A DNA stretch of 64,000 nt from an uncultured Clostridia bacterium (GCA_934463115.1 CAKSIN010000006.1:35212-99211), one strand, 5' to 3'; counted from the first letter of the stretch, positions 19,379 through 27,228 are shown. The notes: generated from the letters alone by a model not told the origin. Numbers and translations: made by a program.

Positions 19379-19675
19379 CTATTCTATAGTAAGTATTTCG
19401 GAAAATCCCGTTACCTCAAAAATATCGGCAATGGTACTGTTGACATTTTTTATTATCATTTTCCCCTGTCTGTTCATAACCTTTTGAGACGAAAGAAGAA
19501 CACGCAGTCCGGCAGAAGAAAGATATTCCAGATTTTCAAAATCGAATATCAGTGTTTCCACCGCAGACAGACTTTTTTTAAGCTCCGTTTCGAGCTGCGG
19601 AGCGGATACCGTATCCAACCTGCCTTCAAGCTCTATTGTAAGTGTTGAATCATCTCTTATTTTTTTAATATCCAT
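19379..19675 (-). CDS. STAS-domain anti-anti-sigma factor (SpoIIAA/RsbV-like)
   Basis: At 98 residues this is a single STAS domain. The phosphoacceptor region is LEYLSSAGLRVLLSSQ, where the serine pair (Ser56-57) is the expected phosphorylation site. It would be phosphorylated by an HATPase kinase, such as the one at 14617 or the MATE-fused domain, and dephosphorylated by the phosphatase at 15031. GAGGAG lies 8 bases before the ATG. It is the first full-sized gene of the operon. Confidence 0.92.
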   Translation of the reverse strand: MDIKKIRDDSTLTIELEGRLDTVSAPQLETELKKSLSAVETLIFDFENLEYLSSAGLRVLLSSQKVMNRQGKMIIKNVNSTIADIFEVTGFSEILTIE

Positions 19676-19695
19676 ATTAAATTCTCCTCATTGTA

Positions 19696-19767
19696 TTACT
19701 TAATGTACCACTCTTCGATAAGCCTCTTTGACAAATAAAGAGCCTGTTTCTGCATTTCAATTTTCAT
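19696..19767 (-). CDS. 23-residue micro-ORF opening the partner-switching operon
   Basis: Between the promoter at 19814-19842 and the STAS gene there is a frame of 23 codons, starting MKIEMQKQAL and ending EEWYIK. It has an AGAGAG-like ribosome site and stops 21 bases before the STAS start. It is amphipathic and basic at the N-terminus, has no export signal and no double glycine. It could be a leader peptide, a small regulator or chance; I do not recognise it. Confidence 0.4.
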   Translation of the reverse strand: MKIEMQKQALYLSKRLIEEWYIK

Positions 19768-19813
19768 AACATCAACTCTCTTTTGAATAAATAGCCTACT
19801 ACCGGATGTGTAC

Positions 19814-19842
19814 ATTTTACCACAAGCAAAACAAATATTCAA
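19814..19842 (-). promoter_or_regulatory. Sigma-A-type promoter of the partner-switching/exporter operon
   Basis: On the minus strand TTGAAT (19837-19842) and TAAAAT (19814-19819) are separated by 17 bases. The expected start of transcription is about 40 bases before the micro-ORF, so the operon from the micro-ORF through the exporter could be read from here. Confidence 0.55.
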
Positions 19843-20008
19843 GAGGTATTAAACAAACTATTGATTTTATTTAATAAAAATTAAAAAATATGTCATTTCC
19901 GCGTGTTAAACCATGCCGCGCAGCCGAATATTTTGCATTCGGCACACATATGATAAAACCGTTTCATTGACCGGTGATGTCAAAAAAAATATATGCAAGT
20001 AATCTGTC

Positions 20009-20042
20009 TTGACAAAACCGATTATGTACGTTATAATGTACA
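20009..20042 (+). promoter_or_regulatory. Promoter and palindromic operator of the YoeB-type toxin-antitoxin pair
   Basis: TTGACA (20009-20014) and TATAAT (20032-20037) have a 17-base spacer. The -10 box lies between the two halves of an inverted repeat, TGTAC at 20025-20029 and GTACA at 20038-20042. An operator on the -10 box is the usual arrangement for autorepression by an antitoxin-toxin complex. Confidence 0.8.
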
Positions 20043-20059
20043 CACAGGAGGCGATAGCG

Positions 20060-20308
20060 ATGATAAATACCAATATAACAAATTTCAGAAAAAACATTTT
20101 TTCAATGCTTGAACAAACTATTAAATTTAATGAACCTGTAAACATAACCACCAAAGACGGAAATGCCGTTGTTATGAGTGAAGAGGATTATAACGATGTT
20201 ATGGCAACTTTTGAAATATACAATAATCCAAGTCTGCACAAAAAAATACTGAAAGGCATGGATACGCCTGTCACAGAATGTTTATCGGAGGATGATGTTC
20301 AGTGGTAG
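20060..20308 (+). CDS. Phd/YefM-family antitoxin
   Basis: This 82-residue protein begins with the conserved NITNFRKNIFSMLEQ helix and contains NITTKDGNAVVMSEEDY, the beta strand and helix of the Phd/YefM DNA-binding fold; the C-terminal half is the toxin-binding tail. It should neutralise the YoeB-like protein encoded next and repress the operon with it. The ATG at 20060 has AGGAGG at optimal spacing. The stop overlaps the toxin start by 7 bases. Confidence 0.92.
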   Translation: MINTNITNFRKNIFSMLEQTIKFNEPVNITTKDGNAVVMSEEDYNDVMATFEIYNNPSLHKKILKGMDTPVTECLSEDDVQW

Positions 20309-20574
20309 AATACAAAATTGTTTATACAAAAGATTCCAAAAAAGATATTCCGGAACTTAAAGCCGCTCACATTGATATTAAGGCGTGCACCCTGATCGAG
20401 GTTCTGAAAACCAATCCTTTTATGACACCTCCGCCATACGAAAAGCTGCTTGGAAATTTAAGCGGTGCATACTCACGCAGAATAAATATTCAGCACAGGC
20501 TTGTTTATGAGGTTTTGGAAGATACACAGACAGTGAAAATTCTTTCAATGTGGTCGCATTATGAAAATATATAA
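20302..20574 (+). CDS. Txe/YoeB-family ribosome-dependent endoribonuclease toxin
   Basis: The 90-residue protein has the RelE fold marks of the YoeB branch: YTKDSKKDIPELK near the start, PPPYEKLLGNLSGAYSRRI in the middle, and QHRLVYEV...KILSMWSHYE at the end with the expected catalytic Arg and His. YoeB toxins cut mRNA in the ribosomal A site. The start codon is GTG with GGAGGA 10 bases upstream, inside the antitoxin gene. The pair appears complete and functional. Confidence 0.92.
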   Translation: MVEYKIVYTKDSKKDIPELKAAHIDIKACTLIEVLKTNPFMTPPPYEKLLGNLSGAYSRRINIQHRLVYEVLEDTQTVKILSMWSHYENI

Positions 20575-20602
20575 TAATGTGATAATATTTCACATAAACG
20601 CA

Positions 20603-20633
20603 CAATAGCTGCCTCCGATACAGGCAACTATTG
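20603..20633 (+). terminator. Inverted repeat behind the toxin gene, possible terminator
   Basis: CAATAGCTGCCT and AGGCAACTATTG can pair with one mismatch around a 7-base loop, 28 bases after the toxin stop. The following T-rich tract is short, so termination is uncertain. Confidence 0.4.
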
Positions 20634-20811
20634 TTAATGTAGTTTGCTTCGTGGCATAACCGTTTGAGGTCTTGCCTTTTTCTATCATCATTACACGCCT
20701 GTTTCACAGTTTTGTCAATTCCTTTTTACGAAAAAAAACAAAATTTTTGTCAAATTCAGCAACATGTCCCTGTTATATATTCCGACAATTCATTCGCGGT
20801 AAAATTTCGGG

Positions 20812-21094
20812 TATAATAAATACAATAAAAACCCGAAAGAAACAGCATACACAATTATAAACGACTACGAGGGCGACAAAAACATTCTGCTTTATTACAC
20901 TTTGGAAGGCAGCGAGCCTAGTATTGAAAGCAATGAGAACAGAAAGCTGTATAACGGCGAATCGCTGACCTTATCCGTTTAATGACATTAAAAAAGACAA
21001 ATGGTACTACACCGCTGTCCTTGAGGCGACAATTACACACAATTACTATCTTGATGACACCGGTGTTGAAATCAAGCGGGAGGACTGTAAATAA
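20812..21094 (+). pseudogene. Frameshifted 3' remnant of a surface-protein gene
   Basis: One frame reads ...YTIINDYEGDKNILLYYTLE and ends in TAA at 20980-20982. Two bases earlier a second frame takes over with FNDIKKDKWYYTAVLEATIT and runs to a stop at 21094. The join looks like a single-base shift. FNDIKKDKWYYTAV resembles the first half of an SLH domain. No start codon or ribosome site precedes it, so it is a dead fragment. An 8-bp inverted repeat (TTTCGGGT and ACCCGAAA) lies across its left edge at about 20805-20838. Confidence 0.5.
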
Positions 21095-21107
21095 GAACCC
21101 AACCCGA

Positions 21108-21142
21108 AATTAAGACCGTCGGATATTCCGGCGGTCTTAATT
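21108..21142 (+). terminator. Hairpin behind the surface-protein remnant
   Basis: AATTAAGACCG (21108-21118) and CGGTCTTAATT (21132-21142) pair perfectly over 11 bp, with further inner pairing. It would end transcription of the broken gene; it is symmetric enough to work on either strand. Confidence 0.65.
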
Positions 21143-21255
21143 CATAATAAGCATAGGAATACCCATAATGCATTTTGATTTTGCATCATATTCAAAATAT
21201 GTTATTGCCCTATTTTGAGTTGCGTTGACAAATCAAAATAAATTTCCATAAGTCC

Positions 21256-21284
21256 TTGACGCATTAGCTAAAATAGCGTATAAT
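21256..21284 (+). promoter_or_regulatory. Promoter of the orphan Phd antitoxin gene
   Basis: TTGACG (21256-21261) and TATAAT (21279-21284) are separated by 17 bases, about 30 bases upstream of the ATG. The boxes are close to the sigma-A consensus. Confidence 0.75.
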
Positions 21285-21313
21285 AATGTTATCCGATAAA
21301 GGAGGCGTTTTAT

Positions 21314-21583
21314 ATGACAACTGTAACCGCAACCGAAATCCAAAATAATTTCGGCAAGTATCTTCAGTTGGTACAAACAGGCGAAGAAGTCATTATTCTG
21401 CGTAATGGCCTGGAAATGGCAAGACTTATATCACGCGATAAAAACGTTTCATTTCATTCCGACTTTCTGGTAGGTGTCTTAAAAAATGATTATGATGACA
21501 AGAAAATGAAAGCGGAAACGATAAGCAAATATGATATAATATTTACAACAGAGGTTACCAAACACATCCGTGTTTGTAATTGA
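21314..21583 (+). CDS. Phd-family antitoxin, apparently without a working toxin
   Basis: The N-terminal 50 residues match Phd antitoxins that pair with PIN toxins: TVTATEIQNNFGKYLQLVQ, then EEVIILRNGLEMARLISR. The tail after about residue 75 (TTEVTKHIRVCN) does not look family-like and probably results from a frameshift past the usual end. The expected downstream toxin is reduced to a 12-codon stub. AAAGGAGG lies 7 bases before the ATG, and its promoter is strong, so the antitoxin may still be made. Confidence 0.8.
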   Translation: MTTVTATEIQNNFGKYLQLVQTGEEVIILRNGLEMARLISRDKNVSFHSDFLVGVLKNDYDDKKMKAETISKYDIIFTTEVTKHIRVCN

Positions 21584-21605
21584 TGTAAATATTGAATCGG
21601 TGTGA
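21570..21605 (+). pseudogene. N-terminal stub of a PIN-domain toxin
   Basis: In a frame overlapping the antitoxin tail, codons read VFVIDVNIES before a stop at 21603. FVIDVN is the first strand of PIN-domain VapC-like toxins, with the first catalytic aspartate. Nothing of the remaining domain follows. The match is short, so confidence is limited, but the place, just after a Phd-type antitoxin, is right. Confidence 0.4.
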
Positions 21606-21606
21606 A

Positions 21607-21627
21607 GCAAGCCGATTTGCGGCTTGC
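21607..21627 (+). terminator. Hairpin behind the orphan antitoxin
   Basis: GCAAGCCG and CGGCTTGC pair perfectly around a 5-base loop. No T run follows, so it may be only a structural remnant. Confidence 0.35.
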
Positions 21628-21734
21628 ACCTATGATATAATGAGTTAGTTTAATGCAGAAATGGTGTAAAAATGGTGTAAATCATTTTTCACAAACGCCG
21701 AAACACCGGTAAAATCAAGGAGATGTGAGATAAA

Positions 21735-22835
21735 ATGAAATTAGGTATGGTCGGCTTGCCGAATGTCGGCAAGAGCACACTTTTTAATGCGATAACACAG
21801 GCGGGCGCCGAATCGGCGAACTACCCTTTTTGCACAATTGAACCGAACACGGGCGTTGTAGCCGTTCCGGACGAAAGGCTCGACAAGCTCGCGCAAATGT
21901 ATCATCCGCAAAAGGTTACACCGGTAGTTGTGGAATTTGTAGATATTGCGGGACTGGTTAAGGGAGCAAGCAAGGGCGAAGGCCTCGGAAACAAATTCCT
22001 CTCGCACATACGCGAAGTGGACGCAATAGTCCATGTTGTCCGCTGTTTCGAGGATCCCAACATTGTGCACGTAGACGGCAAAATCGGGCCTGCAAGGGAT
22101 ATTGAAACAATCAATATGGAGCTGATTTTTGCCGACCTGGAAGTGCTTGAAAAGAGAATAGACAGAGTAAAAAAATCCATGAAAGGCGGCGACAAGAAAA
22201 ATCTGCCGGAGCTGAATATGCTTGAACGCATACACGACGCTCTCGAAAACGGAAAGCTTGCGCGCTCGCTTGAATATTCAAAAGAAGAAAAAGAAATGCT
22301 GCGCGAAATATCGCTGCTCACACTCAAACCGGTGATATATGCGGCAAATGTGTCGGAGAGCGATTACGGCGAAAACGGCGTGGAAAACAACCGTTTTGTA
22401 GACGAGCTTGCCAAAATTGCAGAGGAAGAAGGCTCGGAGGTGCTTCCGATATGCGCAAAGATTGAAGAGGAAATATCCGAGCTTGACGACGACGAAAAAG
22501 ATATGTTCATTCAGGAACTCGGACTCAAAGAGTCGGGACTCAGCCGACTCATTAAAAAGAGCTATCACCTTCTCGGACTCATAAGCTATCTTACTGCCGG
22601 AGAACCCGAAGTTCGCGCCTGGACTATCAAGCGCGGAACAAAAGCACCGCAGGCTGCCGGAAAAATTCACACAGACTTTGAACGCGGATTTATCAAAGCC
22701 GAAGTTGTTTCGTTTGATGACCTCATGGCATGCGGAACATATGCCGCAGCAAGAGAAAAAGGTCTTGTGCGCCTTGAGGGCAAAGAATATGTAATGAACG
22801 ACGGCGATATTGTACTGTTTAAATTTAACGTCTGA
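21735..22835 (+). CDS. ychF: YchF/OLA1-family redox-regulated ATPase
   Basis: Full length at 366 residues. The P-loop GLPNVGKSTLFNA is at residue 7, the switch DIAGLVKGASKGEGLGN near 70, the NMEL-type nucleotide-specificity region near 205, and a C-terminal TGS domain contains LRIKRGT-like WTIKRGTKAPQAAG. YchF binds ATP rather than GTP, associates with ribosomes and is linked to stress responses. AAGGAGATG lies upstream of the ATG at usual spacing. The AraC regulator follows after 21 bases. Confidence 0.96.
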   Translation: MKLGMVGLPNVGKSTLFNAITQAGAESANYPFCTIEPNTGVVAVPDERLDKLAQMYHPQKVTPVVVEFVDIAGLVKGASKGEGLGNKFLSHIREVDAIVHVVRCFEDPNIVHVDGKIGPARDIETINMELIFADLEVLEKRIDRVKKSMKGGDKKNLPELNMLERIHDALENGKLARSLEYSKEEKEMLREISLLTLKPVIYAANVSESDYGENGVENNRFVDELAKIAEEEGSEVLPICAKIEEEISELDDDEKDMFIQELGLKESGLSRLIKKSYHLLGLISYLTAGEPEVRAWTIKRGTKAPQAAGKIHTDFERGFIKAEVVSFDDLMACGTYAAAREKGLVRLEGKEYVMNDGDIVLFKFNV

Positions 22836-22856
22836 TTTTTGAGGGGATGCGATTTG

Positions 22857-23639
22857 ATGCTGCTCGGATGCAACAATGCCCTGCTTGCGGTTACACGCGT
22901 TATGAATATTAAAGCCGGAAAAAGATATATTTTCGAAACGGGAAACGGCGTCGGAAACAAAATGTATTCCATAAGCTACAGAAAACGTTCAAAATGCTCC
23001 TTTATATGCGACGGGCACAAATGGGATATCGGAGCGCAGAGTATCGTATACATATCGCCGGAAACAAAATTTGTGCGCGACTGCTGCGAGGACGAAAACA
23101 TTATTGCAATACACTTTACCGCAGTGGGTATTAATGATAAAAAAATTGACGTAATCTATCCGGAAGATGCAAAAAGCTACGAAAAACTTTTTGATGAAAT
23201 ATTCGACGTTTTCGAAAGCAAAAGCGCAGGCTACATGCTGCGGTGCAACGAAATTCTCTTTCGGATACTGTACATGCTTGAGTGCGACGAATCAAAAAAG
23301 GCAAAAATAACACCGGAAAACGCAGCCCAAGCGGCAGCCGAAATGATTGAGCAACATGTGTCGGATTCGTATTTTTCGCTCGGCAGTCTTGCGGATGAAT
23401 TTAAAATAAGTTCCACCGGACTGCGCACTATTTTTAAAGAAAAATACGGTATGTCGCCGAAAGAATATCAGGTAAAAAAGAGAATGGAGCTTGCCGCGGC
23501 ACTTATTAAGTTAAAGCGCGGTTCGATAAAGCAAATTTCGGAAGCATGCGGCTATGCCGACGCAAAGTATTTTTCGGCCGCTTTTAAGCAATACTACGGA
23601 AAGAACCCAAAGGAATTTGAAACTTTGGAAGAGGACTAA
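22857..23639 (+). CDS. AraC-family transcriptional regulator
   Basis: The first 150 residues form a cupin-like sensing domain. The C-terminal 100 residues hold the two helix-turn-helix motifs: YFSLGSLADEFKISSTGLRT and IKQISEACGYADAKYFSAAF, ending in the typical YYGKNPKEF. The effector is unknown. The start at 22857 has GAGGGG 10 bases before it; an upstream TTG frame is less likely. It lies between ychF and gpsA, closely spaced with both, yet neither is an obvious target. Confidence 0.9.
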   Translation: MLLGCNNALLAVTRVMNIKAGKRYIFETGNGVGNKMYSISYRKRSKCSFICDGHKWDIGAQSIVYISPETKFVRDCCEDENIIAIHFTAVGINDKKIDVIYPEDAKSYEKLFDEIFDVFESKSAGYMLRCNEILFRILYMLECDESKKAKITPENAAQAAAEMIEQHVSDSYFSLGSLADEFKISSTGLRTIFKEKYGMSPKEYQVKKRMELAAALIKLKRGSIKQISEACGYADAKYFSAAFKQYYGKNPKEFETLEED

Positions 23640-23660
23640 ATATTACCCTGGAGGCAGAAA

Positions 23661-24668
23661 ATGGCAGATATAAAAATTATAGGCTCCGGCGGCTGGGGAA
23701 CGGCAAACGCTGTTCTGCTCGCAAACGCGGGACACAAAGTAACGCTGTGGTCGTACCTTAAGGAAGAAAGTGACAACCTTGCAAAATACCGCGAAAACAA
23801 ACCGTTTTTGCCCGGAGTTGCACTGCCGGACGGTATTTCGTTTACATCGGATATATCCGATTGCGGCGAGGGCGACCTGATAGTCATTGCAACACCGTCA
23901 CACACAGTGCGCAGCACCGCAAAGAATCTTGCACCGTATGTAAAGGACGGGCAGCTTATACTGAATATTTCAAAAGGTTTCGATACCGAAAACTGTATGC
24001 GCCTTTCGGAGGTTATTCTGTCCGAAATTCCGTGTGCCAAAGTTGCGTCAATGAGCGGACCGTCACACGCGGAGGAAGTGGCAATCGGAATGCCGACCAC
24101 AAACGTTGTGGCGCACAGTGATACAGACATTGCCGAGTACATTCAGGATTTGTACATGAACCCCACATTCAGAGTTTACACATCGGACGATATAATCGGG
24201 CTGGAGCTCGGCGGCTCGCTGAAAAATATCATTGCCCTTGCCGCCGGTATATGCGACGGTCTCGGCTACGGCGATAACACAAAAGCAGCTCTTATGACGC
24301 GCGGACTGACGGAGATTACGCGTCTCGGAGTCAAAATGGGTGCAAAGTTTGAAACATTCAGCGGACTCACCGGAATCGGCGACCTTATCGTGACATGCAC
24401 AAGCATTCATTCGCGCAACCGACGCGCCGGAATACTTATCGGCAAAGGCAAAAGCGCCGATGAGGCAAAGGAAGAAATCAAAATGACGGTTGAGGGAATA
24501 AAAGCCGCATACTGCGCAAAAAGGCTCGCAAAAATCCACAACGTGGAAATGCCTATAGTAAGCACCGTTGTGGATATTCTCGACAAAAAAATTGATGTGC
24601 ACGACGCCGCAAAATCCCTTATGGGAAGAACGAAAAAGCACGAATCGGAAAGAGAATGGCTCGCCTAA
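23661..24668 (+). CDS. gpsA: NAD(P)-dependent glycerol-3-phosphate dehydrogenase
   Basis: At 335 residues it has the usual length. GSGGWGTANAVLLA (residue 7) is the nucleotide-binding loop, MSGPSHAEEVAIGMPT the conserved substrate segment, and LGGSLKNIIALAAG holds the catalytic lysine. It reduces dihydroxyacetone phosphate to sn-glycerol 3-phosphate, the backbone for phospholipid synthesis. GGAGG precedes the ATG. Its 3' end overlaps the convergent adenosyltransferase gene by 4 bases. Confidence 0.97.
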   Translation: MADIKIIGSGGWGTANAVLLANAGHKVTLWSYLKEESDNLAKYRENKPFLPGVALPDGISFTSDISDCGEGDLIVIATPSHTVRSTAKNLAPYVKDGQLILNISKGFDTENCMRLSEVILSEIPCAKVASMSGPSHAEEVAIGMPTTNVVAHSDTDIAEYIQDLYMNPTFRVYTSDDIIGLELGGSLKNIIALAAGICDGLGYGDNTKAALMTRGLTEITRLGVKMGAKFETFSGLTGIGDLIVTCTSIHSRNRRAGILIGKGKSADEAKEEIKMTVEGIKAAYCAKRLAKIHNVEMPIVSTVVDILDKKIDVHDAAKSLMGRTKKHESEREWLA

Positions 24669-25150
24669 TCAGCTTCATATCTGCGTGCCATGATGAAAAG
24701 CAAGTCCGACAGACGGTTGTAGTACGCTACAGCCTCTGCCGGGCATTTATTTTGTTCGGCGGCGCGCACAACGCAGCGTTCAAGACGGCGGCAAACTGTC
24801 CGGCACACATCGAGCAGTGCGCCGTATCGGCTTTTTCCGCTTATTATTATCGTTGTCGGGCACACGCCCGGTGCATCCAGCACATCTATAAATTCTTCAA
24901 AATTCTTTGTGTGCGCCGCCCAGTCAAATGCGTTTCCGCCGGCAAGGCATGCCGATGCGTACACCAGCTCAGTCTGGATACATTCAAGCATTTCGCTCTG
25001 TTCCGTTTGCTCTGATCTTGCCAGTCCGAGAAAAGCTCCGAGTTCGTCGGCTGTACCGAGGACATCGAAAATAATATCGTATTTCGGTATATCATTATCA
25101 TTTATAACACTGCTCTTTCCGCAGTCTCCGCACTTTGTGTAAACAGACAT
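24665..25150 (-). CDS. PduO-type ATP:cob(I)alamin adenosyltransferase
   Basis: Motifs of the PduO family are present: YTKCGDCGKSS at the N-terminus, LGTADELGAFLGLARSE near residue 32, CRTVCRRLERCVV in the middle and YYNRLSDLLFIMARR at the end. It transfers the 5'-deoxyadenosyl group of ATP to reduced cobalamin. At 161 residues it is slightly short. The gene stands alone, convergent with gpsA, so it probably serves a salvage role for a B12-dependent enzyme elsewhere. Confidence 0.9.
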   Translation of the reverse strand: MSVYTKCGDCGKSSVINDNDIPKYDIIFDVLGTADELGAFLGLARSEQTEQSEMLECIQTELVYASACLAGGNAFDWAAHTKNFEEFIDVLDAPGVCPTTIIISGKSRYGALLDVCRTVCRRLERCVVRAAEQNKCPAEAVAYYNRLSDLLFIMARRYEAD

Positions 25151-25226
25151 ATCATTGTAAATCCTTTCTTATAATTTACACCTATTGTACCATTTATATA
25201 GTCAAATATCAATACCAATCGCAATT

Positions 25227-26849
25227 TTATTTTCCGATTGAGCATATTTTTTCGCGGAGTCTGAGCACTGCCGACGGTGTAACCGACAATTCGTCCACAC
25301 CCATTTTAACAAACGTCTCGGTGAGTGACAAATCGGCAGCCGCCTCACCGCATATTCCAACCCATATACCCTGCTTGTGAGCACTTTTTACCGTATGCTC
25401 AATAAGCCGCAAAACAGCAGGGTGATTATTTTTTACATAGCGTTCAAGGTGCGTGTTTTGCCTGTCAGCGGCGAGAGTGTACGAAACAAGGTCATTTGTG
25501 CCTATGCTGAAAAAGTCCACCTCACGCGCAAGGATATCGCTTATCACGGCGGCAGCAGGGGTTTCTATCATAATTCCGAGTTTTGTATTTCCTCTTATCG
25601 GACAGCCGTCACGAACAAGTCCCGATTTCACACTTTCGGCAATTTCTTTTATTTCATATATTTCGTCCGTCGATGTTATCATCGGAAACATTATTGCAAT
25701 TTCTCCGAATGCCGACGCGCGGTACAGCGCGCGCAGCTGTGTGCGAAACAGCGTTTTGTTTTCCAGGCAGATGCGTATTGCCCTTAGTCCCATTGCCGGG
25801 TTTTCCTCTTTCGGCAATCCGAGGTACTCCACCCTTTTGTCGGCACCTATGTCGAGTGTGCGCACAATAACGGGTTTGCCGTTCATTTCCTCCGCGGCGG
25901 CCCGGTATGCCGCAAACTGTTCTTCTTCATCCGGCGGTGCACTGCGCCCCAAGAACAGAAATTCACTGCGAAACAATCCTACCCCCTCGGCTCCGTTTTC
26001 TTTTGCTGCTTTTATATCGTCGGGCGATGCGATGTTTGCATACAGATTTATCTCTGTGCCGTCGGCGGTAATAGTGGGAACGCCGATATATTTTTTCAGT
26101 TCGGTTTCTCTTTGCCGCATGCCGGCAATTCGGCTTGTGTATTCCTGCACGACATGTTCATCGGGTTCAACGTACAAAATTCCGCTTTCTCCGTCGGCAA
26201 CTGCCCTCTTTCCGTCGATTGACTCGTCAATGCCGCCGACATTCACTATTGCCGGAATGTTCATGCTGCGCGCAAGTATAGCCGTGTGTGAATTTTCCGA
26301 GCCGTTTTGAGTGACAAATGCCGCTATTTTGCTTTTATCAAGGCGGATTGTCTCGCTCGGGGCGAGATCGTCCGATACCAGAATGGCATTTTCCTCGGTT
26401 ATCTCGATTGTTTTTCTCTCGCCCAGCACGGAAAGCAGGCGGTTTGCAACATCCTTGATATCGGCGGAACGCGCCTGCATATATTCATCATTCATGGCGT
26501 CGAACACACCGGAGAAATATTTTGCCGACTCCGACACCGCATATTCGCAACTGACCTTTTCTTCATTTATAATGCGTATTGTATTTTCCGAAAAATCGCT
26601 GTCCTCTTCTATCATCATTGCGTGAATTTTAAATATTTCCGCCTCATTTTCACCGACGCGCCGCCGTCCGGATTCATACAGTTCATCAAGCTCGGCGAGA
26701 GCCGTTTTTACCGCGCTTTTGTAGCGCAAAACCTCGTGCTGTGTATCTTCGACATTCTGCTTTTTTACATCAAATGAGCCGTGAGTAAAAAAATGTATCT
26801 TGCCTATGGCGACTGCATTGCAAACGCCTTTTCCGCTAAGTGTCAACAT
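25227..26849 (-). CDS. ptsI: Phosphoenolpyruvate-protein phosphotransferase (PTS enzyme I)
   Basis: The protein of 540 residues has the phospho-histidine segment GSENSHTAILARSMNIPAIV near residue 188, the PEP-binding GVGLFRSEFLFLG, the metal site IMIETPAAA...FFSIGTNDL, and the C-terminal active cysteine in GICGEAA. It transfers phosphate from PEP to HPr. The start at 26849 has GGAGGG 5 bases upstream. It is 28 bases downstream of ptsH and completes a ptsH-ptsI operon. Confidence 0.95.
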   Translation of the reverse strand: MLTLSGKGVCNAVAIGKIHFFTHGSFDVKKQNVEDTQHEVLRYKSAVKTALAELDELYESGRRRVGENEAEIFKIHAMMIEEDSDFSENTIRIINEEKVSCEYAVSESAKYFSGVFDAMNDEYMQARSADIKDVANRLLSVLGERKTIEITEENAILVSDDLAPSETIRLDKSKIAAFVTQNGSENSHTAILARSMNIPAIVNVGGIDESIDGKRAVADGESGILYVEPDEHVVQEYTSRIAGMRQRETELKKYIGVPTITADGTEINLYANIASPDDIKAAKENGAEGVGLFRSEFLFLGRSAPPDEEEQFAAYRAAAEEMNGKPVIVRTLDIGADKRVEYLGLPKEENPAMGLRAIRICLENKTLFRTQLRALYRASAFGEIAIMFPMITSTDEIYEIKEIAESVKSGLVRDGCPIRGNTKLGIMIETPAAAVISDILAREVDFFSIGTNDLVSYTLAADRQNTHLERYVKNNHPAVLRLIEHTVKSAHKQGIWVGICGEAAADLSLTETFVKMGVDELSVTPSAVLRLREKICSIGK

Positions 26850-26877
26850 ATATACCCTCCATAAGTCGTCAATATGC

Positions 26878-27135
26878 CTAAAGGTTACTGCCGAAAAAAT
26901 TCCACAAATCGTCCATTGTCCGCTGTTCCGTTTCACCGCAGATATCCACCTTGATTTTATCATCATATTTTATACCGAGACTCATTACCGACAAAAGCCG
27001 TTTTGCGTCGGCGGTTTTGCCGTCTTTTGAAATTTTGATATCGTCATCATATTTTTTGGCAAAATTAACAAGCGCTCCGGCAGGGCGCGCGTGTATTCCG
27101 TTAGGATCGGTTATTACGTACTCAAAGCTTTTCAT
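26878..27135 (-). CDS. ptsH: HPr-family phosphocarrier with Arg in place of Ser46
   Basis: The protein has 85 residues. His15 lies in GIHARPAG, so it can accept phosphate from enzyme I. The regulatory site that is Ser46 in Firmicutes HPr is Arg46 here (DAKRLLSVMSLGI), so HPr kinase could not phosphorylate it at the usual place; serines remain at 49 and 52. It is therefore an HPr for transport or signalling through His15, unlikely to act as a CcpA co-repressor. AAGGA lies 8 bases before the ATG. ptsI follows after 28 bases. Confidence 0.95.
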   Translation of the reverse strand: MKSFEYVITDPNGIHARPAGALVNFAKKYDDDIKISKDGKTADAKRLLSVMSLGIKYDDKIKVDICGETEQRTMDDLWNFFGSNL

Positions 27136-27228
27136 ATGGCACATCCTTTCTTTTTTCATAAAAAGTATTTCCGTAAAAGAATTAAAATATGTAATTTCGG
27201 GAATTTTAATGTCTGAGGTGAAAAAATA

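Noticed and set aside
19906..20154. 82-codon hydrophobic minus-strand frame
   Set aside because: It runs across the antitoxin promoter and gene on the other strand and has no ribosome site; the promoter-operator structure explains this stretch better.
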